The position numbers were made by a program, and so were the translations under genes. Under the pieces are notes generated by a model. It saw only the letters and a list, made by a program, of their open reading frames with translations, was not told the DNA's origin and did no database searches. From Sphagnum compactum (lineage: Eukaryota; Bryophyta; Sphagnopsida; Sphagnales), in the NCBI GenBank assembly GCA_965153455.1, contig OZ234504.1, positions 5,456,001-5,520,000 on the forward strand: a DNA stretch of 64,000 nucleotides, given 5' to 3'. Numbering within the stretch: position 1 is the first letter of the stretch; each line of letters starts with the position of its first letter. Positions 1 through 11,800 of the stretch are shown piece after piece.

Positions 1-2122
1 CACACCTTCATAAAACCAAAACCATCGTCGAAAAGATATTTGAAAATCACAATGCACTCTTATGTTTGAGAGGCAAGTTGTTACATGAACCTAAAGCCTA
101 AACTTAGAGCATAAAGTTGGAACTTGGGATGATAAAATGTTTTTCCCCCTATACACATGCAAGTAAAACCCAAGAATTAAACCACAAAATGAATGTTATA
201 CATGTAAACCTAGATTCAAACATGGGGATGAATGTAAAAGTTCATCTTCATTATGGATGAATGTTTTTTTGAATTTACATGTTTTTAATATATAAAACTT
301 CCAACAAATTTATGGATGAATGTTTTAGTTTATCATTAAATTTTGATCAATGAAAATTTCCCCCCAATTTTAATTAATTAGAGCTTCACAAAACACAATT
401 TAATTTTATATGATATAACATTTGTTGAGTAATATAGTGTAAATTCCATTATAAATGTATTTGATGGCTATAGTTTAAAATGCCATCATTTTCAATATGT
501 TTAAATTACATTACTATTATATGTTAACATCCACCTCATGGTCGTTGTTTTTAAAAAATAAAAATATTATCTTCCCAAGCAAATTAACCCAGTATCGTCG
601 ACGATAATGGGTTTTGAATACTTTAGATATTTTTAAACTACCTATTCACATTGATGATAATGGATTTTTGAAATAAACTAAAATTCAGTTTCAAGCACCT
701 TAATTAGAACCCTTCAAACAACCTATTATCGTAAATGACAATGGGGTTGATTTTAATAATTATTTATTTTTCAAGGTGTTTTAGTTTTTCACAAAATACA
801 TATATAATGTTGTTGACAACAATGGGGGGTAACATTCATCACATAACAAAAAAAAATTAGTTGCTTAACATTGTTGATGAAAATGATTTTTTAAACAAAA
901 ATTTAAATTTATTTTGGTCCCATCATCATATTTTCCCCTATAGTCACATTATCCATCATTATTAAATGCTATTCAAGTTTGAAATATTAATATTTGAAAA
1001 ACAAATGAAGATGCATATAAATAAAATTAAAACCAATCATGGATGAATTTTTCTAGTGATTTAATTATTTAATCGAATTCATAAATGATATTCATCCATA
1101 TGAAATCTTTCGTTTATGAACACATTCATTCATGTAGGGGGATTAAAATCACATTAAACTTTAAGCTACAAGCTCAAAGCTCCAAATTTAAGTTTTAGAC
1201 TCACTCACAAACCATCTTGCTATGATTGATAAACTACAAAGTAGTAGATAGTTTTGACATTTAGACAATGACAAACACTTCCTCATTCACATTATAACCT
1301 GGTAACTTTTGAATCGCCTTTTGTGACCACGCCCAAGACAAAGGGCCAATGAAAAATGAATGCGAGATTCCGGGACGCTGCTGCGCTTGTTTCAAAGTAC
1401 ATACGGGAAAATGAATCAATGCGTAAGGCTGCGTATTAGCCACCGATCGTGCACCAAATTTTACCTAAAGACAAATAGTCGACAATATGCACTAGGCGGC
1501 CTTCCGTCAGTAGCTTGCACGATTTAAATAATTTTTTTAAATTTTTATTTGGGTGACTTCCACCCATGATCTTCAGTTAGATAGCCTTCAGCCCAATAAG
1601 ATGAAGTCCATGATTATTTATGTACATGGGTTTGTCTCTCCCAATGTATCTCGGTATAGGGTACTCTTGCTCGGTACTCACCCCCTCATCAAAGGGCGAG
1701 GTATCGATCGAGGCAAATAAAAAATAAAATCGGGGGACCGAAGACAGTTAGGAATATATATGCAATGTAGTGGTGTCCTAAGTTGGTCGGAAAATACTCG
1801 AAATTCTATACGCCAACAATACATATATATATGATTTTTAAAATGTATTTTGACAATTTCCGAGATTGTCGCCGTCTGTTATGGGATTTCATCTGCATTT
1901 CCCAACAAGGGTTTTTGGATCGAGCTGCTTTGCTCGGGCAAAGCAAAGTCCGTGAAGTGAAGTGAAGTGAAGTGTGTGTGTGTGTGTCGAGAGTCTTCAG
2001 AACGGATGCATTATTTTACTGGTGTCACATCTTAGTATGAATGAGCCAAGAAGGGGATTGTGTGTGCTTGTGTTCAATTTTATATACGGTTTCTTTCTGG
2101 TTCCAGCTTTTTTGAATTAAAA
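1..2122. other. AT-rich intergenic DNA, no gene
   Basis: No open frame here has recognisable protein content or plausible splice structure. Between about 590 and 890 a degenerate unit resembling TTGTTGACAACAATGG recurs five times at roughly 60-80 base spacing, which looks like an old tandem array. From about 1260 to 1760 base composition is more even, but no coding or RNA signature was recognised. A short (TG)n run lies near 1974-1987. Confidence 0.6.
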
Positions 2123-2130
2123 ATAATAAA

Positions 2131-2413
2131 GGAAATTTTAAATTCACACCTTTTTTGGTTAAATTCACACCCTTTCTTCGCGCGTCCGATTATATGCAGA
2201 TTAAATTTGAGTGTGTCCGCCCCACCCCCCTGTAAACAGTACGCGCAACGCAAGTGTGGGGTCTGTGGTCAATCAGGGCACAACTCGAGAACTTGCCCGC
2301 GGAAGTAATTGAACTGATAAAGGAACATACTCTTAAAGTTTAATCTGCATAAAATCGGACGCGCGAAGGGTGTGAATTTAACCAAAACAGGTGTGAATTT
2401 AACCAAAATTTCC
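2131..2413. mobile_element. 283-bp TIR transposon derivative (Mutator-like or hAT-type MITE)
   Basis: The element begins GGAAATTTT and ends AAAATTTCC. It is flanked on both sides by the identical 8-mer ATAATAAA (2123-2130 and 2414-2421), a clean target-site duplication. The two ends form inverted repeats of about 80 bases that share GGTTAAATTCACACC twice and then CGCGCGTCCGAT and ATGCAGATTAAA, with only a few indels. An 8-bp duplication fits hAT or Mutator-like elements. The GGAAATTT terminus and the zinc knuckle inside favour Mutator-like. It is too short to be autonomous. Structure is certain from the sequence; the superfamily is inferred. Confidence 0.85.
2236..2308 (+). pseudogene. Zinc-knuckle remnant of a transposase, inside the TIR element
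   Basis: The only protein-like content of the 283-bp element is a short frame ending at the TAA at 2306-2308. It encodes CGVCGQSGHNSRTC followed by PRK, a CX2CX4HX4C zinc knuckle (the four ligands lie within 2255-2296). Knuckles of this CGxCGxxGHNxRTC type occur at the C-termini of plant Mutator-like transposases. I read it as the last codons of a transposase left after internal deletion of a larger parent element. No catalytic region is present, so it cannot act as a transposase. An unrelated host zinc-knuckle exon captured by the element is the alternative. Confidence 0.6.
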
Positions 2414-2421
2414 ATAATAAA

Positions 2422-4548
2422 TTCAGAATTATAGAATGGGTTATCTCAAAACTCAAACAACCGGCAATTTTCATTAAAAGAATTTTCCAGTTTTTTTGAA
2501 TAAAATTAAAATTTAATCAGAATTATAGCATCGGTAATTTCAAAACTTAAACAAACAACCGGCAATTTTCATTAAAGAATTGGCAAAGAATCACAGGATT
2601 AGAGAATTAAAGAATTTTTGTAATTTGGAAATAATTTAATTTCAAACATAATTTAGAAACAATTAATTGTTAATATGTTAGATGTTATTGTTTGAGTTGT
2701 GGAGTTTTTGCGAACCAGCCATTAGAGTTATGTGTAAAGTAAACCTCTCTTCACCCTGTCTTTGGGCCTCCTTTCACCCCATATCCTCTCTTTTCAGAGG
2801 TATCCGCAGCAAAGTAAAGACATTTTATTGGGCCCTGGCCCCCACAGGGACAGGGGCTACCGCATTGGATCCAACTTTTACAGAAATTTTTACTCTAACA
2901 GAGAACCAGTTTCACATTAGGTGAACCGGTTTCTTTGGTGAAAGTGTTTAGACTGTTTATATTGGAACGGATTGTTTTGGTGTTCAGAGTGTGGACACAG
3001 TAGGTGGATGTACAACATATTATCTATTGGCAGGGCTAGCAAGCGTGTTTCTGATGCCTTTTGTTAAATCTCAGCATGAAATCTGAGCTGAAACTCAGCA
3101 CTTAATGCTTAAGGTTCGAGACTAATTATAGTAGTTGTACAGTTAGGAGCAGTGAAAATATATGTAGCAGCAGTGGAGGCGCTCAGGAGAAAGGAAAGAG
3201 TGGATGAAACTCAGTTTACCACCAAAAATTGATGGTTTTTCTGAACAAGGCAAAGTAATATGTATGGAAGGGTACAACTTGTGTGTTCCGTGTTATAGAA
3301 CTTTGTGTGTTAAAAAAAATACTTGACGTTTAAGAGTTTGTTAGATATATATGTTCCCTCAAGAAAATTCACCTCCTTAGCCAAATGAGGTATAAGTAAA
3401 TAGAGTAACAATTTTGGCCATGTCAGAATTTTTAAAATAATACCACTATCTATAAGCAATTCAACATTCCAATGTCAGATATTTAAATTTTACTAATTGT
3501 GATTTCAAAACATTATAATATTCGATAAGTTTTAAGAGTTATAAAATAAATATCTAGAATTATTAATTTCACAAAAGAAAAAAAATCCTCTATGAAATGA
3601 AATTTATGGATACAACCATGCATTTTGCATTTATTTATGTAATTTTTGGAAGTCTTTAAATAGCTATTTGGCTCTACCCACAAGGAAGAGCCTACACATT
3701 GGTGTAAGATGTGAGCACAAATTTTTTGGCTTGAACTTGACCCAATGTGTGAGTGACATATGAAACACTAAGTGCATATGGTGGATGGACATTTTCCATC
3801 TAATTTATAATCTTTATAGAATTTTTTTAAAAATCTTTTTAGAAAAATATTATAGTACACTAATTTATAATCTTTACCACTTTATAATCTTTTTAGAATT
3901 TTTTTTGAGTACACTAATTTTTTTGGTTTAAAAAATAAACAATGTGATGTTCTTAGCTTTGAATATCAAAAGTTGTGGTGAACTTTATTGTAGAATAGGG
4001 GTAGTAGCTTCAACACATTTTTGTCAAATATTTAATTAATTTTGAGAATCCCATGTCGAAAATTAAAAAATTCCAAAATATTTCTTATTATTTTTTTAAT
4101 CACTTTTTTTATTTGAATTTTTTGAAAATTTGAGCATCTTTACAATTAATATGATTGGGTTTAACCTACCAAGGTACTATTGTAGCTAGATTTTTGGTAT
4201 TATATAAGGCGTCTTCTACTTTCACCTTTAGATGATGATCATGGGTTGCGTGATCCATACATGCATATAATTGTTGGGGTGGGGGATGGATGTAATTTTT
4301 CCGTTCATGAACTTACAAAATATGGGGATGACAAAGGCGGCACAATGAAGAAAAGTGCAAATAACATCTTGACATCTTCTTTGATGTTTTTAGCATTTTG
4401 AAGAGAACAAGGGGAAAAGGTGAGAGAGACAAGAAAAAACAAGAACATGAAGAAACCAGCTTCAAGAACATGAATTAAGGAAACCATGACGAATTGTTCA
4501 TTCGTGAATTGGATGGAATATTGTTCCAAAAAACTAGAACCTACTACG
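2422..4548. other. AT-rich intergenic DNA, no gene
   Basis: Two nearby direct repeats of AAACAACCGGCAATTTTCATTA occur near 2456 and 2549, just right of the TIR element. Otherwise this stretch has only short chance frames and homopolymer runs. No gene, RNA or clear element was seen. Confidence 0.55.
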
Positions 4549-4885
4549 GAAATGTGCTTTGACGTTTTAATACACATGAATATGAAAAAACCTTTGATCA
4601 AAAAGGATGATGACCTTCTCAACAACAACAAAGTATGAAAATGTGCCTGGAGTTAGGGTTTAGGGTTTATGCAAATATGAATGACTTTCGGAGACGATTG
4701 AACACTTTCAACACCAACACATGGAAATGTGCTTGGAGTTAGAATACAATGCAAATATGAATGACTTTCGGAGATGATCGAACACTTTGAACACCAACAC
4801 CACATGGAAACGTGCTTGGAGTTTTAATACAATGCAAATATGGACAACAACTTTTGGATGATCGCAAATGTCTTGACACCAACAA
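4549..4885. repeat. Tandem repeat, about 83-88 bp unit, four diverging copies
   Basis: Units begin with GAAATGTGCTTGGAGTT or a close variant at about 4549, 4636, 4724 and 4807. They share ATGCAAATATGAATGACTTTC and ACACCAACAC further on. The second unit also carries a short telomere-like stretch (GTTAGGGTTTAGGGTTT, 4653-4669). No coding role is apparent: the frames differ between units. Confidence 0.75.
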
Positions 4886-5039
4886 CACCTCAAGAAGAGC
4901 AAGAGAGCAAACAAGGCAAATTGAACAAGGGCTGTGTCACATTGTGGCCTTGCCATTTACTTAAGTACGATAAGGCAAAAGAAGAAGAATTATGGGAACT
5001 CAAATATTTCACCATGCAAAAATATACCTAATCTTCAAA

Positions 5040-5235
5040 AAAATCCTCTACTTAAAAGAAGCCAAAATCCTTCAAGATATTATTATAACTCTATAATGAA
5101 CTAATCTCAAGTTTCAACACAAGCCAAAATATCATCTTTCAAAAATCCTCATATTAAAAAAAATAGACCTATTATTATTATTACCTAGGGGCCCAAATCC
5201 CTTAAGCTACTATTACACTCTATAATGAATCCGAA
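5040..5235. repeat. Diverged direct repeat, about 130 bp period
   Basis: The string ACTCTATAATGAA, preceded by a related CCTTCAAGATATTATT or CCTTAAGCTACTATT stretch, appears near 5060-5104 and again near 5190-5230. It is a two-copy diverged duplication with no gene in it. Confidence 0.5.
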
Positions 5236-5314
5236 CACGATATCTTTGCCTTGGTAGGCAAGGCCAACAAACAAGAACACCCATCATGGACTCCACCTCA
5301 AGAATTGATCCTTC

Positions 5315-5339
5315 AAACCCTAAACCCTAAAAACCCTAG
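5315..5339. repeat. Interstitial telomere-like repeat (CCCTAAA)n
   Basis: AAACCCTAAACCCTAAA followed by AACCCTAG is a short array of the plant-type telomere heptamer. It lies about 20 bases from the tRNA-like sequence. It is too short to mark an old telomere fusion by itself. Confidence 0.8.
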
Positions 5340-5359
5340 ATAGGTCAGTCAGTAAGTGT

Positions 5360-5432
5360 GGGTGGTGCCCGGATTTGAACCCGAGACCTTTCCCTTATTG
5401 TGGGATTGCTCTACCATCTGAGCTACACAGGT
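5360..5432 (-). tRNA. tRNA-like sequence, probably a pseudogene or SINE head
   Basis: Read on the minus strand it has TA-GCTC...GAGC (a perfect D stem), a five-pair anticodon stem ATCCC/GGGAA with one mismatch, a seven-base loop ACAATAA, a five-base variable loop, and a T arm with TTCAAAT and one G-G mismatch. This is clearly tRNA-like, with A-box (TAGCTCAGATGGTAGAG) and B-box (GGTTCAAATCC) matches. However, the acceptor stem pairs only at its inner three positions, and the base before the presumptive anticodon AAT is C rather than the near-universal T. A functional isoleucine tRNA is therefore unlikely. A decayed tRNA or a tRNA-derived SINE 5' end fits better. Confidence 0.6.
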
Positions 5433-6043
5433 TAAACTAACCTAGTGCAAACTAAACTAGGTAACAAAACTTACTCTTGGTGCCTCGTTTTTTTTTTTTT
5501 TTTTTTCCTCCACTGTGTATTGTTTTGATCCTGACTTCTCATTTCATCCCCAGTGTTGGGCAAAACTGGGGTCCAGTACACCAAACACAGTTTGAGCTTT
5601 ACACTTTCTAAAACTGTTGAATTTTTTTTGAGTTGTTTGAATTCATGTTGTTGGACACAAATTTTGCTTTCAAAAAAAAATTTATTATTGTGCCAATTAT
5701 CAGTTGTAAATATGGTATATTGTATACACATCTTGTAGAAATTTAAGAATTTTAAGAAAAAAAATTTCTTTTTTGATTTATAAAAAAATAATGATTCATG
5801 GTTTAGGGCAAGAGGTGAAGGTTGTTTTTTTAGCCCCCAAAAATGTTTTTGAAAATGGAGTTTAAAATAATAATAATTAATATGATGCTCACTTTGTATT
5901 TGGTACATAATAGATGATATGGAGACCATATCAAAAACAATTCAATGGTTTTTTTGGCCCATAGTTTGCTAATCCATTCTCTTGTTGTTCGGACACTTGC
6001 CTCCAAAATTCTCCCCACCAAAACTGGCCACTATTCCTAATTT
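5433..6043. other. Intergenic, no gene
   Basis: A poly-T stretch lies at about 5489-5508. Long frames on both strands here have low-complexity, Lys/Phe-rich products with no family resemblance. I see no gene. Confidence 0.55.
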
Positions 6044-6179
6044 CACTTCACAAATGTTGGCAAAGTGACATTTTGACCAAGGGCAGATAAAATTGCTGCC
6101 CCAAAACAAAAGGTTCACACACTTCACAAATGCTGGCAAAGTGCCATTTTGACCAAGGGTAGATAAAATTGCTGCCCAA
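6044..6179. repeat. Two-copy tandem repeat, 76 bp period
   Basis: CACTTCACAAATGTTGGCAA at 6044 recurs with one difference at 6120. Both copies continue through TTTTGACCAAGGG and AGATAAAATTGCTGCCC. Non-coding duplication. Confidence 0.8.
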
Positions 6180-6382
6180 CAAAAAAAAGAAAAAGAAAAA
6201 AGGACTCACACACAACTCTCCGAAAATTCTCCTTAGTTTTTCCCATACTTTGAGTTTCTTAAAATGTTCTCAAAAGATTCACAAGTTCCTAATGGGTTTT
6301 GGTCCCTTTCTTCGGCAAAATTCATTGTAAGGAATATGTCCTTTGTTCGTTAAGTGCTTTCACTGAATTTTGATTGAATTCA

Positions 6383-6407
6383 CCCTAAACCCTTAAACCC
6401 TAAACCC
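6383..6407. repeat. Interstitial telomere-like repeat
   Basis: CCCTAAACCC, TTAAACCC and TAAACCC follow one another, giving about three degenerate CCCTAAA units. The array abuts the left edge of the next direct repeat (6418). Confidence 0.7.
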
Positions 6408-6417
6408 ACTTGTCTCA

Positions 6418-6640
6418 TTGAATAGGACTTAACGAGGATCCAATAGATTCATTGAAAGAGAACTAGATTCATTGAACTAGTGAACTGCACTCACATTTTG
6501 TATGAACGAATTTTTAAGAATTTTGAGTGAATTCACTAGTCTTATTGAATGGGATTGATCGAGGATTAAGTCAAATCGTTCTCGAATGAGAACTGGATTC
6601 ATTGAACTAGTGAACTGCACCCACATTTTGTACAAATGAA
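6418..6640. repeat. Two-copy direct repeat, about 130 bp period
   Basis: ATTCATTGAACTAGTGAACT with the following CACATTTTGTA occurs at about 6468 and again at 6598. Each copy is preceded by a TTGAATRGGAYT...GAGGAT stretch and a GAGAACTRGATTC box. No reading frame is shared between the copies. Confidence 0.75.
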
Positions 6641-8279
6641 TGTTTGGGAATAAAAGTGTCAAAGAGAGAGACATTTGCTGGTTCCACTTTGGTTTCACTA
6701 ATTTAACTTCTAATATGGTAGGATCGATTACCACCTTAGGGAATGATGGCTCGTGGTACCAAGCTCACGAGACTGGATTCTTAGGTGGACCCCTATTTCA
6801 TAGTACTTTCAAATGTGTAGTCATTAAGATACAATTCATACAAAACAAACAATTTTTTGACCCAAAAAAAAAGAGCTATTGAAGTGAGAAATTCCTCACC
6901 ATGAATCTTGGAATTAATCATCCCTTCTTTTTTTCTTCAAGTAGGTACACAAAGAAAGAGTGTTTGCTAAATACTATTTTGTCGACAAGTTTTTTGGAAT
7001 GGATTACTTAATCCCAAATAACAAATGGTTTGCCTACCTCACGAGTAGGCTAATTTTGGAAAGGCAACAAGCAACCAAGGTATTGGGACATAAAGTGGGT
7101 CATAGAAATCTCCCTTTTTCTAGACAAATGTGTTTCCAATGATGCAATTCTCATAACAAAAACCACCTAAGTAGAAGTGACAAAGGATTGGGGGTTTAGG
7201 GATAAAAATCAATGAACACAAATTAAGAACACATTGAAAACACCATTGGGAACATGTGGGGGAACAAAACTCCTAAAACTCAAAAGAAAACTTCAACAAG
7301 GTGCGTCAATTGGGGAGTGCCCTATGTTCCAAAAATTTGAGAATGGGCCAATCAATATGGATCCTAAAAAAATATTAAAAAAAAAGAAAGAAGAAAAAGA
7401 AGTTGTGAATGCACCCATGAACTAATTAATATAAATCACATTAACACTAAGGAGGTGAAACTTATGGGTTGAAAACTTGAAATATGAGCTATAAGGTTTG
7501 TTCATTTGTTACACTAAACTTATACATTCCTTGGTAAGTGATATGATCTGAAATTCAAATTTTCACATTTCCCATCATTTAATCATATTTGACTCTTTTC
7601 ATTTAGTATCTTCAATGTGTATTTTTGATATTATATTAATTTATGGGCCAAAAAAAGCTTTAGAAGTATCTAGATTATGTCAATTTGAACACAGCTTCTT
7701 TAGACTTTAGACATTTTCAGTGTTTTGGGGTGCATTTTTGCAAGCAAAGTATGAAACAAAATGATTGATTGTCTTGAGGATGCGATCCCTTTTAAATTAG
7801 ACATTCCACACATGCAATAACTTAGTCTCCTATGGTGCATGAACGACAATCAATTGGGCACATAAAAAAATCTACATAAGTTCAAGGTCATTTGTTTATG
7901 TTCAAAGAAACCCACACAATAGTTTTGTTCACTCAATATTGTTTGAAAATATGAGATGAAAAGGTATAAAGTTTTTAATGCTTAAAATAATGGATAACCA
8001 AAAACATTCAATTCATGAATTTATCCAAATGTTATGTGAAAGTTTAATTTGTTCAATACCTTGATGGAGTATGGTATATTGTTCGTGTATAGAGTAGGGA
8101 TACTTTAATTTTTATAAAAAAATACTTTGTTAATTGAAACAACTTTTAAGAATGAAATTAAAATTCAACATCAAACCTTGAAGTTCCAACAAAAATGTGT
8201 ATCAAATTTCAATAATTAAATTTCAAAATTTTTTCTTTTTTTTTTGGAACATCTATCTATTAAAGAAGGTAGTTTTTAT

Positions 8280-8850
8280 TTGTTTGTTTCTCATGTTGAG
8301 ATCTCCAAAATCATGGTCCACACTATCACAAATTTAGTATTGTTGGAAAGCCTCCAATGATTAGGGATGCATCAAGATGGTTTGCTAATGTTTAGACTTA
8401 TAGTGCAAGAATTATTGAATGTCAAATAAAAATTTCAAAGAGAAAACAATAAAATCAAAACCAAGAAATTTAAGGAAATTGGGGCACATTTTCAATTTGT
8501 AGGAAGTTTTGTCTTTTTTTTTTTGTGATATTGAGATTCCACAAACCAAGGTGATCCCCACCATGCTCTTGGTACCGTTGGAAAGCCCTCGGTGACCAAG
8601 GGTGCACCAAGGTGGTTTCATAATGTTTGAACCTATAATGTTTAGACCTATGATGTAAAAATTATCAAATATTGAACAATGCTATCAAATTTTTTTTAAC
8701 AAAATGAAATTCAAAAAACTAAGGGATACTAGAGTGAGCTCTTGTGAAAAGCTCTTGATCAATGGATTTCTTGGAGCTGATTTCATGATTTTTAGACTTA
8801 AAGTGGGAGAGATATTGAATTTAGAGTCATGTTTAATTTAAATTTAATTT
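8280..8850. repeat. Diverged tandem repeat containing GTTGGAAAGC
   Basis: Two units of about 240 bases share GAGAT(C/T)CCA, a CATG-rich box, GTTGGAAAGCC, a GGTGCACCAAGGTGG-like box and AATGTTTAGAC. A third, weaker unit starts near 8740. It looks like an old tandem or retroelement-derived repeat. No protein homology was recognised. Confidence 0.5.
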
Positions 8851-11800
8851 TTTAGAAATTAATTTAAAATTTAAAATATTTATTTCATAGTTGAGCATAT
8901 GACCAAGGTCATGTTCACACTTGGGCCAACAACATAGGCCATAGTAATTTTTAATGAAAAAAATTGAATTTAAGACTTAAGCTAAAAAGGTGTTACCACT
9001 TAATGATACAATATGTGTTCAATGACACATCCACACTAGTTACATCAAAGATGTTGTGCATCGACACATGTGAGATGGGCGACTAAATCCATGAAACTTT
9101 GAACAAAAGCTTGCTTTTAGTTATATTAAACATTGTGATTTTATTTTTCAAAAAAAAATGAAAATTAAAAAACTATATAAGTTGCATGAAATTTGTAAAA
9201 GCGTGGGCCATAATGCCACAATTTATTACTAATAATATCATTAGTATTAATTAACAATTCAAAAATCATTGTTGGTTAAGATCAATGATAAAAATGTTAC
9301 ATAAACAAAGGATGAAGTTTTTCATCTAACAAATTATACGGTCGTAATGGATGTGGCAAGTTATGTCGGTTAAAGGTCTAGATTATAGGTCAGATTTTTT
9401 AGAATCTTCGGATCAAAGGTTTTGATTTTTTTGTTGGAACCGCCATTGGAACCTAACTGAACACTAGGATTTTTTTTTTCAAAATTGAATTAAAAGTTGA
9501 ACCATAGGTGTTGCCATGTTTTAAACAAGTTAAAAATCTTTAAGTAAATAAGTACAATTCATTATATATATATAAAGCTTGACCCTAATTTTTAGGCAAG
9601 TTATTGCATGTGATTGATTATACACAATTAATAAATATTTAAAAAATATTTAATTGTGTGTAATGGAGATGGAACCATATTTTGGTCTTTAAACTAAACC
9701 AACTTTGAATCCTTCACCAAAATGACAAGAACCAAAAGTTCTAAAATTCCAAAGACTTAGTCGAAAGATTGGATTGGAAGTTATAGAAAAATAAAAATAG
9801 AGTTAAAAATTTGGTTCAAGTCACCATTATGGGATATGGCCTTGTATTAAACTATATGGCATTGTCATGGGTAAAAAATATATATGAGGTGAAGATGTGT
9901 ATGCATGTAATCACTTTCTAAACCCTAAAACTTTGTCATATTGGCATGAATCAAGTGATGATTTATGGAATGTGTGTACGATCTAAAATATTATCACCTT
10001 TTGAAATACAAGACGTTGCGTTGCAAGGCATGTGAATAATAATAAGATTGAACATGATACCATTTTCTATAATGAATGATGATTGTTACAAGAAGGCTTG
10101 AAGTTCCATCTTGCCAAACACAATTTGCAAGATATAAATTCAAACATTGATAGACAATCAAATATTACAACGTTTAAATCTTAAAAGCTTAAAACCCATT
10201 CCAATGACAAAAGGCCTAAATGACAATTTCCTTACTTAGTTAGCATTTTAAAAGGGTTTGGCTAGTACATGTTAGGACCGAGGAGGCACATATTTTAAGT
10301 TTGTTTTTGTGTGACATGATTTGTTTTACTACTTTCAATAAGTTAAACATGAACATGGTGTTAAACATGTGAACATGTTCTTATATCTAAGTACAACAAT
10401 GGAAAAGGTAAGACGCTTTTTGCCAATTTGGACCAAATGTCCCTTCAGCTTACTAGCCACCTTATATGCCCTAACCACGTCCCGTTGGCCGTGGTCATGT
10501 TTTAAATATGTTACAAAGGTTATCGAGTTGATCCACAAGTGTCATGCTTGTTGTTTTATTGTGACTCGATGTTTCTATGGCCTCATATTATATGTCATAT
10601 TAGGTAATACGTACGATGGTTTAGTGGTGACCATGCACAAGAAAGACATGGCCACAAAAAAATCGCAAATCGTTTTGTATTTAATTAAACATAGAAGTAC
10701 TTATTATATTGCTCAAATGAACTCATGTCGACCATCATGAATTTTTGTGTGGGCGACAAAAATGATTTCATACATTCAATCTTCAAAAATTTTTTTATGC
10801 AAGTAAAAAATTCTATAAATTTATACATATTTGTAGTGCTACAAACATCAAGTCAAAATAACGACCACATTGCAAATGGTATTGGGTTCAAATCACAATT
10901 AAGTTGTGTTAGATGTTACAAGCTTTAACACAGCCAACTCCACAAAATGGTAAAGGGCTATAAGTGTCGATTAATGTACTTGAAAAATGTGGGTATATTG
11001 GGTCAAACATTTGGAGAGGGTTGCCCCCATTATGTTGTCCCTCCTCCCTATTGTGGCAGCCTTATCTGACCTCTTGTGAAAGGAAATAGTAGTCCCTATG
11101 GGAACAAAAAGTTATACAATCACTCACTCCAAGTTGGCAAACTGAAAGTGCCCATTATGCCCATTTTATAACATTTTATTTTACAAGAAATGTTTTTTTT
11201 AAACAATAGTTTATTTGTCATGAAGAACCCGCTAAATATTTGGTTATGGTTTGGGAATCATTTTGGTTTTGTCACGTGTCCACAAGGGAAAAAAAATATT
11301 TTAAATATTTTTTCAACCTTTTCATGCATTGTTTTTTTTGTAAATTATATATGCAATTTTGAAAGTTAATGTCCACAAGTGTTTATATTTGGAATTCCTT
11401 TTTAAAAATTTGTGCAATTCCACTAGGAACTTAGTTCTAAGACTTTAACAAGTGGTGTGTTACGCGTTGATGCCTATGGTTAAGAAGGCCTGGAGGTTGA
11501 ATCAAAATATCAAATCGCTAATCGCATCCAACTTGAGCTTCAAATCGTACTCGCACATGAGGTTAGAAGATTGAAATGAAGAATACTAGGTACTACCCAA
11601 GTCTAGCTTGGACTTGTTCCTCTTTACATTTGTCAAGATGGGGTGGCATCATAGGCTTTAAAATTTTAATAAAGTTTTGTGTGAATATTATGTAAAGCTT
11701 GCTATCAAAACTCCATGATTTTCTTCTAACAATTGGTTTAAACCAAGGTTGTTATGGTGCCCTTATTTTACAAGTTAATGATATATATATATGAAGTGGG

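Noticed and set aside
5471-5929. 152-codon open frame, minus strand
   Set aside because: The product is Lys/Phe-rich low complexity from homopolymer tracts, including a Lys run from a poly-T stretch.
10369-10740. 123-codon open frame, plus strand
   Set aside because: No recognisable domain, no conserved composition and no splice partners. It overlaps another equally open frame on the other strand in AT-rich DNA.
10880-10920. GGGTTCAAATC box resembling a polymerase III B-box
   Set aside because: No A-box at a suitable distance and no tRNA fold.
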